A stretch of 6,516 nucleotides of DNA from an uncultured Methanosarcinales archaeon (GTDB lineage Archaea > Halobacteriota > Methanosarcinia > Methanotrichales > Methanotrichaceae). Where the stretch lies: the NCBI GenBank assembly GCA_937864385.1, contig CALMJN010000081.1, positions 1-6,516 of the forward strand, read 5' to 3'. The translations under genes and the position numbers were made by a program. Below, one piece after another: positions 5,872-6,516 of the stretch (positions are counted from its first letter, which is position 1; each line of letters begins with the position of its first letter). The notes below the pieces were generated by a model that saw only the letters and a list, made by a program, of their open reading frames with translations, did no database searches and was not told the origin of the DNA.

Positions 5872-6516
5872 TTAATGTGCGAGGAGCCGATCAACAATCT
5901 TCTTCATCTCATCCATCTCCGGCACTCTGCTGCCTTTCAGACAGGCCTTGAAGACATTGCGATCGAATGGGAGGCTCCCAATTATCTTCGTCTTATCCAC
6001 CAGAGACTCCAGCTCAGCAGCATCCTCATTCATTCGGTTGAGAACAAAGAAGACCGGTTTATTGATCTTTGCGCTCATCTCTGAGATCTTCTCTGAGAGC
6101 TGCACCGACTCATAGCTCGGATCGATTACGACCACTATCTTGTCGCATCCAGCTTCAACACCCCTGCCAAAGTGCTCTATGCCGGCATCCGTGTCCACAA
6201 TCACGTGTATGCCATCTGCCTTGAGCTTCTCAATGAACTCCCGGGCCAGAGCGCCCATGGGACAAGCACAGCCTTCGCCGTAATTATGAATCTTTCCTAT
6301 AGCCACCAGCCTGATGCCGTCCTCACCCACAACCAGCTCCGCCGGTATGTCCGCCGGGGTGAACTCCTCCAGAATGGACAGCTTCTCCTTGCCCTCCGAT
6401 CTCATGAACTTCCTCATCCTCTCCCCGAGACCCTTCTTTCCCCCCAGAGAGTCCATGAAATCCCTGGGCTGGGGCAGGCCAAGCTGCTTGTATAGCCCGA
6501 AGTTGGACTCATCCGT
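5872..6516 (-). CDS. cooC: CooC-like CO dehydrogenase maturation ATPase, N-terminus beyond window
   Basis: The frame is open from the right edge (6516) for 214 residues, so the ATG at 6456 is internal. The first visible residues, TDESNFGLYKQLGLP, correspond to the segment that follows the Walker A region in CooC ATPases; the P-loop itself is outside. Further on come FMDSLGGKKG, then GEGCACPMGAL with the CxC pair (visible residues 83 and 85) that binds metal at the CooC dimer interface, then the Walker B-like VIVDTDAGIEHFGRG, and VVVIDPSYESVQL and VFFVLNRMN typical of the MinD/NifH-like fold. CooC proteins couple ATP hydrolysis to nickel insertion into Ni-Fe-S CO dehydrogenase in the cytosol, which fits a methanogen using CODH/acetyl-CoA synthase. 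No CODH subunit gene is inside the window. Paralogues exist in this family, so the exact client is inferred. Confidence 0.9.
   Translation of the reverse strand, partial: TDESNFGLYKQLGLPQPRDFMDSLGGKKGLGERMRKFMRSEGKEKLSILEEFTPADIPAELVVGEDGIRLVAIGKIHNYGEGCACPMGALAREFIEKLKADGIHVIVDTDAGIEHFGRGVEAGCDKIVVVIDPSYESVQLSEKISEMSAKINKPVFFVLNRMNEDAAELESLVDKTKIIGSLPFDRNVFKACLKGSRVPEMDEMKKIVDRLLAH

Noticed and set aside
5872..6456. Taking ATG 6456 as the start of the CooC-like gene
   Set aside because: The frame continues upstream to the window edge and encodes the conserved TDESNFGLYKQLG segment, so the ATG is an internal Met.

Overview
This 6.5 kb stretch looks like the chromosome of a methanogenic archaeon, most likely a Methanothrix (Methanosaeta)-type acetoclastic methanogen. 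This placement is an inference and no search was run. It rests on a CooC-type CO dehydrogenase maturation ATPase, archaeal TATA elements and GGTGA-type Shine-Dalgarno sites, a PAS-GAF-PAS sensor, and a signal-peptide protein with an 11-residue (pentapeptide-class) repeat and a two-helix membrane module of the kind common in these organisms. By eye the base composition is about 50-53% GC. No tRNA, rRNA, CRISPR array or insertion sequence was seen.

Left block (1-1727, minus strand): a cyclase/kynurenine-formamidase-like metal hydrolase (1056-1727) is followed after 7 nt by a PAS-GAF-PAS signalling protein that runs off the left edge (1-1048). The ribosome site of the second gene lies on the stop codon of the first, so the two are almost certainly one transcript. 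A shared TATA element around 1774-1781 lies between this pair and a divergent plus-strand gene (1862-2467). That gene encodes a DUF2892-type membrane protein with a third helix and an extra helical tail, and it is followed by a hairpin that may be a terminator.

Middle block (2582-4357, minus strand): a 487-residue secreted or membrane protein carries sixteen 11-residue repeats and a C-terminal two-helix module that resembles a potassium-channel pore but lacks the GYG filter. Directly upstream, and not an open reading frame, is a decayed partial second copy of the same gene (4086-4357). It has an in-frame stop replacing a conserved Cys codon and an internal deletion of about 79 codons covering the first membrane helix and the pore loop. 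The relic overlaps the last 23 bp of the next gene.

Right block (4335-6516, minus strand): transcribed leftwards are a CooC-like nickel-insertion ATPase (N-terminus beyond the window), a flavin reductase-like split-barrel FMN protein (14 nt later) and a class I SAM-dependent methyltransferase (74 nt later). The methyltransferase's last seven codons lie inside the relic. The first two are very likely cotranscribed and the third probably is; a shared biochemical role is not shown by the sequence.

The observations most worth following up are the decayed paralogue, its takeover of the methyltransferase 3' end, and the filter-less channel-like module whose topology appears inverted.
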